NCBI RefSeq assembly: GCF_018130065.1
Contig: NZ_JAFCME010000030.1
Location: 1-64,000 of the forward strand
DNA from: Bradyrhizobium sp. AUGA SZCCT0158
GTDB lineage: Bacteria; Pseudomonadota; Alphaproteobacteria; Rhizobiales; Xanthobacteraceae
DNA: 64,000 bases
Reading direction: 5' to 3'
Positions within the stretch are counted from its first letter, which is position 1; every line of letters starts with the position of its first letter. This document shows positions 1 to 7,543 of this stretch, one piece after another. The notes below the pieces were generated by a model that was not told the DNA's origin, did no database searches, and saw nothing but the letters and a program-made list of their open reading frames with translations. The position numbers and the translations under genes are program-made.

Positions 1-212
1 TGCCAAAGCCGAAGTGTCACAATATGAATCACACAAAATGCCGATTCGGGAATCCCCGACATCAGATGTGTGCATGCCCTAGCGCCTGCGCGGGGACGAC
101 GTGTGGGGAGAGCCGAGTCAACATCGACACTAGGCCAATGGCCGACATGGCAAACAAAGCCTGAAGAAAATCGTTCGTTTACGATCAATTAAGCTTTCTC
201 GTTTATGACTGG

Positions 213-310
213 CATCGTCCTCGTTTGGACACCGAGTGGCTCCTGTCCACTCTGTTTGACGCCTCCCTGTTATCAACTTCAAAAGCCGCCGGAAACGGCG
301 GCTCTTTTTT
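213..310 (+). ncRNA. Candidate small regulatory RNA with CU-rich anti-SD motifs
   Basis: A hairpin (GAGTGG 234-239 with CCACTC 247-252) shows CTCCT in its loop. It is followed by an unpaired stretch containing CCTCCC (about 261-266) and then a perfect intrinsic terminator. A promoter-like pair, TTTACG (178-183) and GTTTAT (201-206) with a 17-base spacer, would start the RNA near 213. C/U-rich motifs in loops are how alphaproteobacterial sRNAs such as AbcR block ribosome binding sites. The 5' end and sRNA status are inferred; an untranslated tail of an upstream gene is the main alternative. Confidence 0.35.
284..310 (+). terminator. Rho-independent terminator
   Basis: An 8-bp stem (284-291 with 296-303) closes a GAAA tetraloop and is followed by C then six T residues. 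This is a textbook intrinsic terminator on the plus strand. It ends whatever is transcribed from the left, since rcdA starts 130 bases further on. Confidence 0.85.
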
Positions 311-441
311 GTCTCCGCAAGGCTGGAAACCATATTTCCGGTTGCGGCTGGACTCTCGCCCTCGCAAGCGCAATGATTTGTTCATCATAAGTCGGCGGTT
401 TGAAAAGCCGGCAGCGTATCAGTGGCGTGAGGGCGTTAACT

Positions 442-954
442 ATGGCGGACCGGCTGCACAGCGATTCCGCGCTCGTTCAATTCAGCGAGCGGCTGACTAA
501 TTCGGCGGCATTCGGAACCCTGTTCCGCGAGGGCATGGATCTGGTCGAGGAGACCGCGGCCTATCTCGACGGTGACGGCCGCGCTGAAGCCAAGGCGCTC
601 GAACGCTCCGTCAGTCTCACCTATGCGACCGAAAGCATGCGGCTGACCACCCGCCTGATGCAGCTCGCCTCCTGGCTGCTGCTGCATCGCGCGGTCAAGG
701 AAGGCGAGATGACGCTGACCCAGGCCAACCGCGAAAAGACCAAGGTCAAACTCTCCGCCGCCGATCCCGGTCCCGAAGACATGATCGCCAAACTGCCGCT
801 GCAATTGCAGCACCTGATCGAGCGTTCGATGAACTTGCAGTCGCGAGTGCGCCGGCTCGACACGTCGATCCATGCGCCGGCGGCCGAACGCGCCCCGATC
901 GGCAATCCGCTGGTGCCGCAGCTCAATCGCCTGAAGGCGGCCTTCGAGCGGTAA
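442..954 (+). CDS. rcdA: RcdA-type protease adaptor (DUF1465 family)
   Basis: A 170-residue, mostly helical protein of the DUF1465 family, whose Caulobacter member RcdA is a dimeric adaptor. RcdA works with CpdR and PopA to deliver the cell-cycle regulator CtrA and other substrates to ClpXP. The start ATG at 442 has a GAGGG-like ribosome site just upstream; an in-frame ATG at 400 would add 14 atypical residues. Hydrophobic heptads and a basic C-terminal third are visible, with no signal peptide or membrane segment, so it should be cytoplasmic. It is monocistronic and convergent with rpmE. Family assignment is by resemblance. Confidence 0.85.
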   Translation: MADRLHSDSALVQFSERLTNSAAFGTLFREGMDLVEETAAYLDGDGRAEAKALERSVSLTYATESMRLTTRLMQLASWLLLHRAVKEGEMTLTQANREKTKVKLSAADPGPEDMIAKLPLQLQHLIERSMNLQSRVRRLDTSIHAPAAERAPIGNPLVPQLNRLKAAFER

Positions 955-973
955 GCTCGGAAACTCTCTCCGC

Positions 974-1086
974 CGTCATTGCGAGCCAACGGGTCGCGCG
1001 AATGCGCGCCCGATGACAGGCTCCGCGAAGCAATCCATAGCGCCGCAAGTTGGGGCATGGATTGCTTCGCTTCGCTCGCAATGACG
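974..1086. repeat. Palindromic intergenic repeat, type 1
   Basis: The ends are inverted copies of CGTCATTGCGAGC, and inside them GCGAAGCAATCCAT pairs with ATGGATTGCTTCGC. A 40-base internal module (990-1029) recurs almost unchanged in a different repeat at 53943-53982. The element fills the gap between the convergent rcdA and rpmE genes and resembles the abundant extragenic palindromes of Bradyrhizobium-type genomes. Confidence 0.8.
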
Positions 1087-1097
1087 GTCAGAAACAA

Positions 1098-1126
1098 AAA
1101 AACGCCCCGGGAAACCGGGGCGTTTT
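1098..1126 (-). terminator. Rho-independent terminator of rpmE
   Basis: A GC-rich perfect stem (ACGCCCCGG paired with CCGGGGCGT around a four-base loop) lies 40 bases beyond the rpmE stop. On the minus strand it is followed by a run of seven T residues. The A/T flanks on both sides mean it may also work toward rcdA. Confidence 0.85.
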
Positions 1127-1163
1127 GCATTCCTGCGCCGCAGGGCGCGGGGTCGAAAAACCC

Positions 1164-1391
1164 TCAATCCTTCTTGAGGAAGCCCGAAAACTTCTTCTGG
1201 AAGCGCGACACGCGGCCGCCGCGGTCGAGCATCTGCTGGGTGCCGCCGGTCCAGGCCGGATGCGACTTGGAGTCGATGTCGAGGTTCAGCTTGTCGCCTT
1301 CCTTGCCCCAGGTGGAACGGGTCTGATACTCCGTACCGTCGGTCATAACGACCGTAATCGTATGATAATTCGGATGAATTTCGGCTTTCAT
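1164..1391 (-). CDS. rpmE: 50S ribosomal protein L31
   Basis: A 75-residue L31 protein of the large ribosomal subunit, located at the central protuberance and the bridge to the small subunit. It begins with the family signature MKAEIHPNYH and has no cysteine. It is therefore the zinc-free (C-minus) form and should not be mobilised by Zur-type zinc control. A basic C-terminal tail (QKKFSGFLKKD) fits rRNA contact. It is transcribed divergently from the ABC exporter at 1573 and ends at a strong intrinsic terminator. Confidence 0.97.
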   Translation of the reverse strand: MKAEIHPNYHTITVVMTDGTEYQTRSTWGKEGDKLNLDIDSKSHPAWTGGTQQMLDRGGRVSRFQKKFSGFLKKD

Positions 1392-1572
1392 GGCATATCC
1401 TTCGGCGCGCCTGCGCCCGTCTCGAAATGTCAGGGGTACGGGATTTGGGCGGGTCTATAACGCAACAAGGCCGCCAAAACAAGCTGCCAGAGCCGTCTGA
1501 TGGGTCGATCTGCCGGATTTGCCAGCGCCGCTTCCGGGGCCTATCTGGGGGCATCGAAACTGGTCCCTTTTC

Positions 1573-3432
1573 ATGAGCGCAGCCGAACAGCTTGAAGACC
1601 CACCCGGCGGCGTGCCGCCGCGCCGCGACGCGCTGCTCGAGGAAGAGGCCTTCATCGAAACCCAGCTGACGCAGTCGCCGGCCAAAACCGGCGCAAAACT
1701 GCGTCCCCTGCTGGCGCTGGCGCCCTACGTCGCGCGCTACCGCGGCCGGGCGATATTGGCGTTTATCTCGCTGACCGTCGCGGCGGTGACGACCCTGGTG
1801 GTGCCGATCGCGGTGCGGCGCATGATCGACTTCGGCTTCAGCCCCGAAGGCATTGCGATGATCAACAGCTATTTCAGCGTGATGATCGCGGTCGTTGCGG
1901 TGCTGGCCTGCGCCAGCGCGTCGCGGTTCTACCTGGTCATGACCATCGGCGAGCGCATCGTTGCGGACCTGCGGCGCGACGTGTTCGCGCACCTGATCTC
2001 GCTGTCGCCTTCGTTCTTCGATTCCGCCCGCAGCGGCGAACTGGTGTCGCGGCTCACCGCTGACACCACCCAGATCAAGTCGGCGGTGGGCGCGTCGGTG
2101 TCGATCGCGCTGCGCAACCTGATGCTGTTCATCGGCGCCACCACCATGATGGTGATCACGAGCCCAAAACTTTCGCTGTTCGTGCTGCTGGCAATTCCGG
2201 TGATCGTGATTCCGCTGGTCGCGTTCGGCCGCTGGGTGCGGCGGCTGTCGCGCAACGCACAGGACACGCTGGCCGACGCCAGCGCCTATGCCTCCGAGCT
2301 GGTCGGCGCTATCAGGACGGTGCAGGCCTACACCAGCGAGCGGCTGGCCGCGACGCGCTTCGGCCGCGAGGTCGAACAGGCCTATGACGCCGCGCGCAGT
2401 TCGACGCGGGCGCGCGCGGTGCTGACCTTGATCATCATCTTCATCGTGTTTTCCAGCGTCGTCGTCATCCTGTGGGTCGGCTCGCACGACGTGCTGACCG
2501 GTTCGATCAGCCCGGGCCGGCTCGGCCAGTTCGTGCTCTATGCGGCGTTCGCCGCGACGGGCCTCGGCCAGCTCAGCGAGGTGTGGGGTGAAGTCTCGGC
2601 CGCCTCGGGCGCCGCCGAACGGCTGTTCGAGATCCTGCGCGTCAAGCCGCAGATTACGGCGCCGGCCTCGCCGGTCGCGCTGCCGTCGCCGGCGCGCGGC
2701 GATGTCGGGTTTGAGAATGTCAGCTTCAATTACCCGACGCGCCCGGATGTGCGGGCGATCGACAGCGTCTCGCTGTCGGTGCGGGCCGGAGAGAAGGTCG
2801 CGATCGTCGGCCCGTCAGGCGCCGGCAAGAGCACGCTGTTTCATCTCTTGCTGCGGTTTTACGATCCCGCCAGCGGAACGATTTCGGTCGACGCCGTGCC
2901 GATCAGGTCGGCCGATCCGCGCGAGTTACGCGCGCGCATCGCGCTGGTGCCGCAGGACTCGGTGGTGTTCGCGGCAAGCGCCCGTGAAAACATTCGCTTC
3001 GGCCGGCCTGGTGCCAGCGATGCCGAGGTCGAACGCGCGGCTGATCAGGCGCATGCCACCGAATTCATCCGCCGCCTGCCTGACGGTTTCGAGGCGCAGC
3101 TTGGCGAGCGTGGCGTGACGCTGTCGGGCGGCCAGCGCCAGCGCATCGCGATCGCCCGCGCCATACTGCGCGATGCCCCGCTGTTGCTGCTCGACGAAGC
3201 AACCTCCGCGCTCGATGCCGAAAGCGAGACCCTGGTGCAGACCGCGCTGGAAGAATTGATGCGCCACCGCACCACGCTGGTGATCGCGCACCGGCTCGCG
3301 ACCGTCCTGTCCTGCGACCGCATCATGGTGATGGATCAGGGCCGCATCGTCGAGCACGGCACGCATGCCGAGCTGGTTGCGGCGAACGGGCTGTATGCAA
3401 GGCTGGCGCGGCTGCAGTTCGAGGGGATCTAA
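1573..3432 (+). CDS. ABC exporter, fused membrane and ATPase domains
   Basis: A 619-residue half-transporter of the MsbA/LmrA-like type that should form a homodimeric inner-membrane exporter. Residues about 55-335 hold six membrane helices, with the FFD..R.GELVSRL coupling segment typical of the family. The ATPase half follows: Walker A GPSGAGKST at about 413, signature LSGGQ at about 517, Walker B LLLLDEA at about 537, then the H-loop AHRL. All catalytic motifs are intact. Start ATG at 1573 was preferred to one at 1519 because family alignment begins here. Substrate unknown; lipid, peptide or drug are all possible. It stands alone, divergent from rpmE. Confidence 0.92.
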   Translation: MSAAEQLEDPPGGVPPRRDALLEEEAFIETQLTQSPAKTGAKLRPLLALAPYVARYRGRAILAFISLTVAAVTTLVVPIAVRRMIDFGFSPEGIAMINSYFSVMIAVVAVLACASASRFYLVMTIGERIVADLRRDVFAHLISLSPSFFDSARSGELVSRLTADTTQIKSAVGASVSIALRNLMLFIGATTMMVITSPKLSLFVLLAIPVIVIPLVAFGRWVRRLSRNAQDTLADASAYASELVGAIRTVQAYTSERLAATRFGREVEQAYDAARSSTRARAVLTLIIIFIVFSSVVVILWVGSHDVLTGSISPGRLGQFVLYAAFAATGLGQLSEVWGEVSAASGAAERLFEILRVKPQITAPASPVALPSPARGDVGFENVSFNYPTRPDVRAIDSVSLSVRAGEKVAIVGPSGAGKSTLFHLLLRFYDPASGTISVDAVPIRSADPRELRARIALVPQDSVVFAASARENIRFGRPGASDAEVERAADQAHATEFIRRLPDGFEAQLGERGVTLSGGQRQRIAIARAILRDAPLLLLDEATSALDAESETLVQTALEELMRHRTTLVIAHRLATVLSCDRIMVMDQGRIVEHGTHAELVAANGLYARLARLQFEGI

Positions 3433-3440
3433 ACCCCGCT

Positions 3441-3525
3441 CGTCCTGCCCGGACTTGATCCGGGCATCCACCCACTTCGAAAGAATCTCTCTTGATGGAT
3501 TGCCGGGTCAAGCCCGGCAATGACA
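3441..3525. repeat. Palindromic intergenic repeat, type 2
   Basis: Two hairpin modules with CCCGGACTTGATCCGGG and TTGCCGGGTCAAGCCCGGCA cores lie between the convergent ABC exporter and OmpA-like gene. The arrangement is the usual paired-palindrome form of extragenic repeats in this group. Confidence 0.7.
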
Positions 3526-3537
3526 ATGTTGGCACCC

Positions 3538-4569
3538 TTACCGTTCCGTCAGCTTCAGCTCGATGCGGCGGTTGCGCTTGTAGGCTTCCTCGGTCGGCGC
3601 CGTGTCGAGCGGCTGGAATTCGGCAAAGCCTGCGGCGACCAGCCGCTGCGCGGGGACGCCGAGCGAGATCAGATACTGCACCACCGAGATCGCGCGCGCC
3701 GATGACAGTTCCCAGTTCGACTTGAACACCGGGCTGTTCATGATCGGCCGCACGTCGGTGTGGCCGTCGACCCGCAGCACCCAGGCGATTTCAGTCGGGA
3801 TCTTGCTATCGAGTTCGACCAGCGCGGAAGCAAGCTTGTCGAGCTCGGCGCGGCCTTCGGGCAGCAGCAAGGCTTGTCCGGTGTCGAAGAACACCTCGGA
3901 TTGGAACACGAAGCGATCGCCGACGATCCGCACATCCGGCCGATTGCCGAGAATCGCACGCAGCCGCCCGAAGAACTCGGAACGGTAGCGCGTCAGTTCC
4001 TGCACCCGCTGCGCCAGCGCCACGTTGAGCCGTTGCCCGAGATCGGCAATGCGGCCCTGCGATTCCTTGTCGCGCTTTTCGGAGGCGTCGAGCGCTTCTT
4101 CAAGCGCGGCGAGCTGCCGGCGCAGCGCGCTGATCTGTTGGTTCAGCACCTCGATCTGCGCCAGCGCGCGCGACGTCACCGCCTTCTCGGAATCCAGCGC
4201 CTTGTTGAGTTCGTTGGCGCGGCCCTGGGCGTCGTTGCCGGCGCCGGCGAGCCCCTCATAAAGCCCCTTGATGCGATCGCGCTCCGCTTCCACCGATGTC
4301 AATCCGGCGCGCGCCTGCGAGAGCTGGTCGCTGAGGTTCAATCCGGTGAGTTTTTCCAGCGACAGCAGATCGTTCAACTGCGCGATCTTGGCGTTGAGCG
4401 CCTCCAGCGCCTTATCCTTGCCGGTAACTTCCTGCGACAGGAAGAACTGCACAACGAGAAACACCGAGAGCAGGAACACGATCGAGAGCACCAGCGTCGA
4501 CAGCGCGTCGACGAAGCCCGGCCAGTAGTTCATTCCCGATTCGTTGCGGCGTGCGCGCGCGAGGGCCAT
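3538..4569 (-). CDS. MotB/OmpA-like peptidoglycan-binding membrane protein
   Basis: A 343-residue protein with one N-terminal membrane helix (about 22-44) preceded by Asp21, the position of the proton-carrying Asp in MotB-type stators. A long coiled coil follows (about 50-185), then a C-terminal OmpA domain (about 210-343) with the motifs DGHTDVR, WELSSARA and NRRIELKL that bind peptidoglycan. It lies just downstream of a MotA/TolQ-like gene, so the two probably form an ion-driven complex reaching from the inner membrane to the cell wall. No flagellar genes are near, so a role in envelope maintenance rather than motility is inferred. Confidence 0.88.
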   Translation of the reverse strand: MALARARRNESGMNYWPGFVDALSTLVLSIVFLLSVFLVVQFFLSQEVTGKDKALEALNAKIAQLNDLLSLEKLTGLNLSDQLSQARAGLTSVEAERDRIKGLYEGLAGAGNDAQGRANELNKALDSEKAVTSRALAQIEVLNQQISALRRQLAALEEALDASEKRDKESQGRIADLGQRLNVALAQRVQELTRYRSEFFGRLRAILGNRPDVRIVGDRFVFQSEVFFDTGQALLLPEGRAELDKLASALVELDSKIPTEIAWVLRVDGHTDVRPIMNSPVFKSNWELSSARAISVVQYLISLGVPAQRLVAAGFAEFQPLDTAPTEEAYKRNRRIELKLTER

Positions 4570-4590
4570 TTATTGTTTCTCCGCTACTCT

Positions 4591-4711
4591 CGTGTCCCGG
4601 ACGCGGTGCAGCGTGCTAACGCTGCTCCGCAGAGCCGGGACCCAGATGCCGTTATTGTGGGCCCCGGCTCAGCAGCGCAGCATTTCATGCTGCGCAGCGT
4701 CCGGGGCACGA
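4591..4711. repeat. Palindromic repeat, type 3 copy 1
   Basis: GTCCCGGACGCGGTGCAGCG at one end is mirrored by GCTGCGCAGCGTCCGGGGCAC at the other, with inner GAGCCGGGACCCA and GGGCCCCGGCTC arms. Related copies lie at 18698-18828 and 62749-62880. It separates the MotA-like and MotB-like genes, which run in the same direction, so it may be transcribed within their mRNA. Confidence 0.8.
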
Positions 4712-4719
4712 TACCCATC

Positions 4720-5718
4720 TCAGCTCTTCTCGGGTTGGCGCGCGATCCGCTCCAGCAGCTTCTTGATCTCGCGGTTCTGTTCGCCCTGGCCGTCGGCCCA
4801 TTCGCGGATCATCTGCTGCTCGGTGCGCATATGCGCGACCAGGCCCTGAATGGCTTCGGCGAGATTGGCCATCGCCGCCGTGGTGCTGCGGCTGCTGCCG
4901 CCTTCCTCGACCACCGCACGCAGCCGCTCCATCGCGTGCTGCAGCTCGCCGGAAACACCGGTGGTGCCGTCGCCTGAATATTCGCGCACGGTCGAGGCGA
5001 GCCAGTCTTCCAGGTCGGTATAGAAGCGGTTCTGCGCCTGGCTCGATTGCAGGTCGAGGAAACCCAGGATCAGCGATCCGGCGAGGCCGAACAGCGAGGA
5101 GGAGAACGAGATGCCCATGCCCTTGAGCGGCGCCGCCAGACCCTCCTTCAGGGTATCGAACAGCGAGCCCGAATCACCACCGACCTTCAGCCCCTCGATC
5201 ACCTGGCCGACGGAGCCTACGGTTTCGATCAGGCCCCAGAAGGTGCCGAGCAGGCCGAGAAAGACCAGCAAGCCGGTCATGTAGCGGGAGATGTCGCGGG
5301 CTTCGTCGAGCCTTGTTGCGATCGAATCCAGCAAATGCCGCATGGTCTGCTGCGAGATCGACATCCGCCCGGTGCGCTCGCCGCCGAGTATCGCCGCCAT
5401 CGGCGCCAGCAGCGTGGGACGCCGGTCGATGGCGAGACCGGGATCGGCGATGCGGAAATTGTTGACCCAGGAGACTTCCGGGTAGAGCCGGATCACCTGC
5501 CGGAACGACAGGATGATGCCGATCAGAAGCACCGCGCCGATCAGGGCGTTGAGGCCGGGATTGGCGAAGAACGCGGTGACGATCTGCTTGTAGAGCACGG
5601 TCATGACCAGGCCGCACAGCACCAGGAACACCAGCATCCGCACTAGAAAGATCTGTGGCGACGACAATTTGGTGAGCTCGATCTCCATTTCGGAGCGGGC
5701 GGAGGGGCCTTGGGGCAT
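4720..5718 (-). CDS. MotA/TolQ/ExbB-family proton channel protein
   Basis: A 332-residue inner-membrane protein with helices near 26-48, 58-75, 145-165 and 195-220. The last two lie in the MotA/TolQ/ExbB domain (GLLGTFWGLI and FSSSLFGLAGSLILGF). The C-terminal region is helical and charged. ATG at 5718 was chosen because the upstream in-frame stretch is low-quality sequence. It heads the pair with the MotB/OmpA-like gene at 3538-4569 and likely supplies the proton path of that complex. Whether it belongs nearer MotA or TolQ cannot be decided by eye. Confidence 0.88.
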   Translation of the reverse strand: MPQGPSARSEMEIELTKLSSPQIFLVRMLVFLVLCGLVMTVLYKQIVTAFFANPGLNALIGAVLLIGIILSFRQVIRLYPEVSWVNNFRIADPGLAIDRRPTLLAPMAAILGGERTGRMSISQQTMRHLLDSIATRLDEARDISRYMTGLLVFLGLLGTFWGLIETVGSVGQVIEGLKVGGDSGSLFDTLKEGLAAPLKGMGISFSSSLFGLAGSLILGFLDLQSSQAQNRFYTDLEDWLASTVREYSGDGTTGVSGELQHAMERLRAVVEEGGSSRSTTAAMANLAEAIQGLVAHMRTEQQMIREWADGQGEQNREIKKLLERIARQPEKS

Positions 5719-5892
5719 TGCGGGGGTCTTCCGTTGCGAAAAGCCGCGTTTGGGAGGCCAATATGGCACAGCACGGCTGAGAAAAAAGATCGGAAAGCGC
5801 TGTTTCAGGCAAACGAGGGGGAACTTCACGCCGAAACCGGGCTTTGACTTGAGCGTATTTTTGGAAACGTTCTTTGTCCAACCGGGATTTTC

Positions 5893-6165
5893 ATGACGGT
5901 CCTGCATCTCGAAGCGCCGGCGGCGATGGCCGTTTTGCTCTCGGTCCGGATGGCGGGCGCCCGGATGGTGCAGCCACGCACCGGCAATGCCGGCTGGGTG
6001 AATGCAATCTGGACCCTTTCGCTCGGTTTGGCCCGTGTAACCGGCATTCCGTCGCGGGAGCCGCAGCTGCTGCGCTCGCGCGATCACCGCTATCGCGACT
6101 ATCCGTTGCGTGCCCGTCAGTTCTTCTCGCTGTCGCCGCAAGATGATCCCCGAAAGTGGAGGCCG
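5893..6165 (+). pseudogene. DUF1295 (steroid 5-alpha-reductase-like) gene with internal deletion
   Basis: The first 45 codons read like the N-terminus of DUF1295 membrane proteins (LVQ.RTGN.GWV.. IWT.SLG in this family; here MVQPRTGNAGWVNAIWTLSLG less one residue). They run directly into the family C-terminus, beginning at LARVTGIP and continuing through LLRSRDHRYRDY to FFSLSPQ. A full-length DUF1295 protein is about 260-290 residues, so roughly 180 internal residues, including most membrane helices, are missing. The junction is near 6025-6035 and keeps the frame. The frame then runs into the methyltransferase start without a normal stop. DUF1295 genes usually sit just upstream of such methyltransferases. 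Confidence 0.7.
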
Positions 6166-6205
6166 GTTTTCCAAAATGGATCGTGCTCAGAAAGGGAGTG
6201 GTCAC

Positions 6206-7234
6206 ATGAGCTTTGTTTCCACGATCATCGGCACTGCTGAGCGGGTGCCGCTGCCTGACGTCATCATCCGTGCCGCGATCCACCGGCTGTGTTCGCGCAC
6301 CGCAACAAGACTCGCCATCGGCAACGCCGAAAGCGACGCCTGGTTTGCCGACGAGATGGCCGCGCGTGCCATCGCCGAATACAGCGACGAGGCCACCGCG
6401 CAGCATCACGAGGTGCCGTCGGCGTTCTTCGCGCTTGTCCTCGGGCCACACCGCAAATATTCCTCGTGCTTCTACCGGGAGCCGGCCACGACATTGCAGG
6501 AGGCCGAAGAGGAGGCGCTGCGTCAGACTGTCGGGCATGCCGATATCGCCGACGGCCAATCGATTCTCGAATTCGGCTGCGGCTGGGGTTCGCTGTCGCT
6601 GTGGATGGCGCGGCAATTCCCGCATTCGGAAGTGACGGCAGTATCGAACTCCGCCTCACAACGCGAATTCATCGAGGGCGAAGCCGGCAAGCGCGGATTG
6701 AAGAATCTGCGTGTGGTTACCGCGGAGATGAATTTGTTCGATCCGCAGACGCAGTTCGATCGCATCGTCTCGGTCGAGATGTTCGAGCACCTGCTGAACT
6801 GGCGCGAATTGATGTCGCGGATCCGTTCGTGGCTGAAGCCCGACGGCCGCTTCTTCATGCACATCTTCACCCATCGCTCGGGCGCCTACCTGTTCGACCG
6901 CGCCGATGGCGAGGACTGGATCGCGCAGCATTTCTTCACCGGCGGCATGATGCCGAGCCACCATCTGATCCGGCAATATTCCGATCTGCTCGAAATCGAA
7001 AAGGAATGGCGCTGGAGCGGGCTGCATTATCACCGCACCGCGCAGGATTGGCTGGCCAATTTCGATCTGCACCGCGAGGAGATCGAAGCGGTGTTGCGTC
7101 CTGTCTATGGCCGCGAGACCGCGTTGTGGATGCGGCGCTGGCGCTGGTTCTTCCTCGCAACGTCAGGCCTGTTCGGCTACGCCGACGGCAGCGAATGGGG
7201 TATCAGCCACTACCGGATGAAGACGGCTGGTTAA
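6206..7234 (+). CDS. Cyclopropane-fatty-acid-synthase-like SAM methyltransferase
   Basis: A 342-residue protein of the mycolic/cyclopropane fatty acid synthase superfamily. The SAM-binding motif ILEFGCGWGSL lies at about 120-130, with SVEMFEHL and the KPDGRFFMH strand downstream. ATG at 6206 has an AAAGGGAG ribosome site. The family transfers a methyl group to lipid double bonds or small amines, and the exact substrate here is unknown. The gene directly follows a DUF1295 gene that has lost its centre; the two normally work together. Loss of the partner raises the question of whether this enzyme still has its native role. Confidence 0.85.
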   Translation: MSFVSTIIGTAERVPLPDVIIRAAIHRLCSRTATRLAIGNAESDAWFADEMAARAIAEYSDEATAQHHEVPSAFFALVLGPHRKYSSCFYREPATTLQEAEEEALRQTVGHADIADGQSILEFGCGWGSLSLWMARQFPHSEVTAVSNSASQREFIEGEAGKRGLKNLRVVTAEMNLFDPQTQFDRIVSVEMFEHLLNWRELMSRIRSWLKPDGRFFMHIFTHRSGAYLFDRADGEDWIAQHFFTGGMMPSHHLIRQYSDLLEIEKEWRWSGLHYHRTAQDWLANFDLHREEIEAVLRPVYGRETALWMRRWRWFFLATSGLFGYADGSEWGISHYRMKTAG

Positions 7235-7543
7235 CGGGGAGCAGTGATTCGCGCCAGTTTTGCGCAAATTCGCGGGATGCCGCGTTTGGAGCGCCGGTTC
7301 CCGCTCACACTTGTTGCGTTCCATTCCGACGCGCTGAAGCGTGACGTTGTCACAATCCGGTGAGTCAACAAAACCGCTGTTTGTTCAGTGTGATAGCGTC
7401 GTGTGACATTGGGCCGCCGCGAATGCGCATTGCATCGCAGCAAACTCATCCTATCCTTGATCTCAACAAGAACGCGGTGTCTTCGCGACATATCGCGCAA
7501 ACATTTGTTTGCGCTTCAACTCGACTAAGGGGCGATATTTCTG
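7235..7543 (+). promoter_or_regulatory. Regulatory region of the RND efflux operon
   Basis: These 309 bases contain no gene. A 6-bp inverted repeat AACAAA-N7-TTTGTT lies at 7367-7385 and a perfect 9-bp one at 7495-7514. The unusually A/T-rich stretch 7340-7400 probably includes the promoter, but no convincing -35/-10 pair was identified. Confidence 0.45.
7495..7514. promoter_or_regulatory. Palindromic operator upstream of efflux genes
   Basis: The perfect inverted repeat GCGCAAACA-TT-TGTTTGCGC is centred about 39 bases before the membrane fusion protein start. Its size and symmetry suit a dimeric TetR- or MarR-type repressor. No such regulator lies next to the operon, so the binding protein would be encoded elsewhere. 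Confidence 0.6.

Larger units (their letters stand above)
1..441. other. Intergenic region upstream of rcdA
   Basis: No convincing protein-coding gene is seen in these 441 bases; short open frames on both strands lack family resemblance. The right half holds a candidate small RNA that ends in a strong hairpin-plus-T-run terminator at 284-310. The left part (1-170) may be the tail of an upstream transcription unit or the end of a short palindromic repeat. Nothing else could be recognised. Confidence 0.6.
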
